Positions 8,030 through 9,685 of a DNA stretch of 9,685 nucleotides are shown in pieces (position 1 is the stretch's first letter; each line of letters starts with the position of its first letter). Location: assembly GCA_027858865.1 (NCBI GenBank), contig JAQIBW010000131.1, forward strand, positions 1 through 9,685, written 5' to 3'. The stretch is from Sulfurimonas sp. (GTDB taxonomy: Bacteria > Campylobacterota > Campylobacteria > Campylobacterales > Sulfurimonadaceae). The position numbers were made by a program, and so were the translations under genes. The notes beneath the pieces were generated by a model. It did no database searches and was not told where the DNA came from. It worked only from the letters and a program-made list of their open reading frames with translations.

Positions 8030-8418
8030 TTTATGCTAAGTGCTATTAGTGCTGGATAAAGAACTAAACCCATATATGGCAAGAAACCGTTAATAGGTGC
8101 AAGCAGAATAAGACTCAACTCTTGAGTTAGTGCTCTCTTTTTAAATACCTGTTCTATGAGTAAAATCTTTGTTGCAATATCTGCTGTTTTTATAAAAAGT
8201 AAAATCATTGCACTGATATTGTAGTCGGTTAACATCGCAAAACCGATAGCAAAGTAAAATGTCGGTTGCATAATTAAAAAGAGAAATATACTTTTAGAGT
8301 AGTATTTGTGCATACGAATAAGCATGCCCATTATACTTGGAGCTTTTTGCCAACTTATCTCGTAAAACTCTAGTAAAACAAATAGTAAAATATAATTTAT
8401 AGCAACTTCATTTATCAT
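8026..8418 (-). CDS. Small unrecognised integral membrane protein
   Basis: This is a 130-aa, very hydrophobic protein with about four predicted membrane helices (near residues 4-18, 42-62, 68-88 and 100-128) joined by short basic loops such as RMHKYYSK and FKKR. I recognise no family motif. Helical hydrophobic periodicity, a well-placed ATG, and the clean fit between the divergent adhesin promoter region and the convergent neighbour support a real gene. Its stop (8026-8028) overlaps the stop of the coiled-coil gene on the other strand (8027-8029). No purine-rich ribosome binding site precedes the ATG. A TAGAAT at 8430-8425 on this strand would place transcription start at the ATG, so the message may be leaderless. 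Function unknown. Confidence 0.7.
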   Translation of the reverse strand: MINEVAINYILLFVLLEFYEISWQKAPSIMGMLIRMHKYYSKSIFLFLIMQPTFYFAIGFAMLTDYNISAMILLFIKTADIATKILLIEQVFKKRALTQELSLILLAPINGFLPYMGLVLYPALIALSIN

Positions 8419-8424
8419 AATTAT

Positions 8425-8430
8425 ATTCTA
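8425..8430 (-). promoter_or_regulatory. Possible -10 element giving a leaderless transcript
   Basis: On the minus strand TAGAAT occupies 8430-8425, which would put the first transcribed base at or next to the A of the ATG (8418). An overlapping TATAAT (8425-8420) is too close to the start to serve this ATG. No ribosome binding site is seen, which fits a leaderless message but does not prove it. Confidence 0.22.
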
Positions 8431-8493
8431 CAATAATAATTCTAGAAATACCAATACAAAAGTACTATTTAAATCATAAAAAATCAATGTTAG

Positions 8494-8501
8494 TATATAA
8501 A
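8494..8501 (+). promoter_or_regulatory. Possible -10 region of the adhesin gene
   Basis: TATATAAA lies about 25 bases before the ATG at 8526, within the 107-base AT-rich divergent gap. An 8-base palindrome, TTCTAGAA (8440-8447), lies further upstream between the two divergent genes and could be an operator, though such palindromes are common in AT-rich DNA. Confidence 0.3.
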
Positions 8502-8514
8502 TACACTAAATTAT

Positions 8515-8520
8515 GGAGGT
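8515..8520 (+). promoter_or_regulatory. Strong ribosome binding site fixing the adhesin start at 8526
   Basis: GGAGGT sits five bases before ATG 8526. The frame is also open from an ATG at 8487, but that would place the ribosome binding site inside the gene and add 13 residues (MLVYKYTKLWRCV) foreign to the retention module. The start is therefore 8526. Confidence 0.85.
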
Positions 8521-8525
8521 GTGTT

Positions 8526-9423
8526 ATGGCTACTGGAAAAGTGATAGGTAGAGCGGAAGTCTCTATCGGAAATGTAAAAATTGTTGATGTTGATGGTAAT
8601 CTTCGCGACTCGGGTTATGAAGGGCTAATGTATGAGGGTGAACAGATATATAGCGACGATCCGGACGCGCTATTTCAGATTAAATATACGCAACTTCCAG
8701 AAGCAACTGCTTACGATGGCATCTTTAGAGTGCTCGCTGATGGTTCCGTGATTGCGGGTCTTGATGGAAATGAAAATATGTTCGGAAATGACATCGACTT
8801 TATGGAAACAGCAGCAGGTGATGCCGGACCTGAAGCTAGTTCTGCTTTCTTAGAAGAAGTTCCTGCAGATGAAGCATCTCTACTAGGTTTTGGCAGAGGA
8901 GCTGATGGAACTCTGTATGGAGAAGGTTGACGGTACTGGTGGTCCTTTCTCTGACTCAGATCCTTTTAATGATCAGCCGGATGTAGCTGATGTTGTTCTT
9001 GGTACGGGAGAAGGAATTCTTTATGAATCAATAGATGCTGATGGAGAAGACGGAACACAAAATGATGTTGAAACAACGCTAAGTGGTACTTTGTCGGCAA
9101 TTGACAATAATATTGGTGATACACATGTATTTGATACAAGTGCTTTAGTTGTTACTTCAGGTGATATAGATTCTGCTGCGATATCGGTCACAAGTTTTGT
9201 TTTAACAAACAATGATCATGGTGATGATCCTCCAAACTCAGCAGATTTTGAAATTGTAGGTAATTTTAATGTACTTGGAGCAGGAGAGACTGCTACATTG
9301 ACATTTACATATACCGCAACAGATGATAATTCACTAGTAAATCAGCCAAATGAATCAGATTCTGGAACTTATACTATAGTAGTACCTCGTCAGCATATCT
9401 ATAGAAATACTAATTTTAAATGA
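8526..9423 (+). pseudogene. LapA-like giant adhesin remnant: retention module plus one VCBS-like repeat, frameshifted and truncated
   Basis: LapA-type adhesins are type I-secreted, very large proteins kept at the outer membrane by an N-terminal retention module until the LapG protease cuts a TAAG-type site. Frame 1 (8526-8930, 134 aa) starts MATGKVIGRAEVSIGNVKIV and continues with the beta-rich, glycine- and aspartate-rich module. It contains TAAG at residues 95-98 (8808-8819), followed by an acidic linker. It ends at TGA 8928-8930. The protein clearly continues one frame over from GAC at 8929 (DGTGGPFSDSDPF). Removing one T of the GGTTGAC at 8925-8931 restores a single frame. The continuation has an acidic linker and one VCBS/cadherin-like domain (LSGTLSAIDNN to TYTIVV, ending 9384). 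Twelve unrelated residues (PRQHIYRNTNFK) and TGA follow. Intact relatives carry many repeats, RTX nonapeptides and a C-terminal secretion signal, all absent here. It is a probable pseudogene unless the frameshift is a sequencing error. Confidence 0.75.
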
Positions 9424-9460
9424 TAATTTCACTTATTAAATCTTCTTAATTACATTTATA

Positions 9461-9470
9461 TAGTATTATA
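9461..9470 (+). promoter_or_regulatory. Possible promoter -10 region
   Basis: TAGTATTATA contains TATTAT (9464-9469) and is preceded by a T-rich tract, as in Campylobacterota promoters. It would drive a transcript through the short ORF at 9499 and the hairpin array at 9532-9604. Confidence 0.3.
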
Positions 9471-9498
9471 ACCCAGATAGATTGAAAGAGATAAAAAT

Positions 9499-9564
9499 AT
9501 GAATATCAGAGTTTATTACGAATACACTTCTTTTCCTAAAACTTCCGGAAACAGTAGGAAATAA
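9499..9564 (+). other. Short 21-codon ORF, possible leader peptide
   Basis: An ATG with a weak ribosome binding site (AAAGAG, 9485-9490) opens a 21-residue frame, MNIRVYYEYTSFPKTSGNSRK, whose stop overlaps the second arm of the hairpin array. Three tyrosines in four residues (YYEY) are notable, since leader peptides carry runs of the regulated amino acid, but this is thin evidence. It may equally be chance, or debris from the rearrangement that cut the adhesin gene. Confidence 0.2.
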
Positions 9565-9604
9565 AGATTTTAAATTTGATGAATTTCCTGTTTTTTAGGA
9601 AATT
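9532..9604 (+). repeat. Array of four alternating TTTCCT/AGGAAA elements with competing hairpins
   Basis: The elements are 1: TTTCCTA (9532-9538); 2: TAGGAAAT (9555-9562); 3: AATTTCCT (9582-9589); 4: TAGGAAATT (9596-9604). Element 1 pairs with 2 over 7 bp. Element 2 pairs with 3 over 7 bp and is followed by G and six T. Element 3 pairs with 4 over 8 bp around a GTTTTTT loop. These pairings exclude one another. A TTCCGGAA palindrome (9543-9550) lies in the loop of the first hairpin. Confidence 0.6.
9556..9596 (+). terminator. Candidate intrinsic terminator (arms 2 and 3 of the array)
   Basis: AGGAAAT (9556-9562) pairs with ATTTCCT (9583-9589), then G and T6 (9591-9596). The stem is short, with only two G-C pairs, and the loop is 20 bases, so this is a weak intrinsic terminator. 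It could end transcripts from the adhesin remnant or from the promoter-like site at 9461. Confidence 0.35.
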
Positions 9605-9606
9605 AA

Positions 9607-9685
9607 GTGAAGTTTAGTATCCGGTTTTGGTGTTGTTTTTTTGTTGAATATTTTATAGAAAAGATTGTTCCAAAAGTCCTAAGAG
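9607..9685 (+). other. Possible start of a gene running off the right edge (GTG start), or antisense tail of a minus-strand gene
   Basis: GTG at 9607 is preceded by AGGA (9597-9600) at a six-base spacing and is open to the window end (26 codons, KFSIRFWCCFFVEYF near the start). The opposite strand is also open, entering at 9685 and ending in TAA at 9605-9603, with a basic C-terminus ending QHQNRILNFT. Neither is recognisable, and at this length either may be chance. The minus-strand reading would fit the end of a transposase or other inserted gene, but no signature supports that. Confidence 0.18.

Noticed and set aside
8487..8525. ATG at 8487 as the adhesin start
   Set aside because: The GGAGGT ribosome binding site at 8515-8520 would be inside the gene, and the added residues do not resemble the retention module.
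8890..9423. Independent gene starting at the ATG within 8890-8915
   Set aside because: No ribosome binding site is placed for it, and its first residues are the wrong frame of the adhesin linker. It is the downstream part of the frameshifted adhesin.
9424..9685. CRISPR array or tRNA in the right-hand non-coding stretch
   Set aside because: The repeated elements are only 6-8 bases, alternate in orientation and are irregularly spaced. No cloverleaf or T-loop sequence is visible.

Overview
The window is AT-rich and densely packed. It looks like a chromosomal segment from a Campylobacterota (epsilonproteobacterial) species, most likely Sulfurimonas or a close relative. The strongest pointer is the fused CcsB-CcsA cytochrome c synthetase (1042 aa), an arrangement typical of Helicobacter, Wolinella, Campylobacter and Sulfurimonas. 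Low GC, TTG starts and very short gene spacing agree with this. Genus-level placement is inference.

Positions 1-6741 carry five plus-strand genes with spacings of 57, 4, 3 and 6 bases. They are the C-terminal part of a fatty acid cis/trans isomerase (cti, cut by the left edge), ccsBA, a DUF2461-family gene, ferrochelatase (hemH) and a HAD phosphatase. The shared theme is haem. HemH makes protohaem. CcsBA exports it and attaches it to c-type cytochromes outside the membrane. Cti belongs to a family that itself carries a c-type haem. The DUF2461 and HAD genes sit tightly inside the same transcription unit, but their link to haem is unknown.

Positions 6742-8418 hold two unrecognised membrane proteins. 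One (plus strand, TTG start with a good ribosome binding site) has about three N-terminal membrane helices and a long cytoplasmic coiled coil. The other (minus strand) is a small, very hydrophobic protein. The two genes converge and overlap at their stop codons.

Positions 8419-9423 hold the start of a LapA-like biofilm adhesin. It has a strong ribosome binding site, an N-terminal retention module, a TAAG site of the kind cut by LapG periplasmic proteases, and one VCBS/cadherin-like repeat. The gene appears broken: a one-base frameshift lies near 8927, and the repeat stops abruptly near 9385 with no further repeats and no type I secretion signal. It is best read as a decaying or rearranged remnant.

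Positions 9424-9685 contain no convincing gene. They carry a possible promoter, a 21-codon ORF, and a striking array of four alternating TTTCCT/AGGAAA elements. These elements can form mutually exclusive hairpins, one of them followed by six T residues. A short ORF running off the right edge would have its ribosome binding site inside this array.
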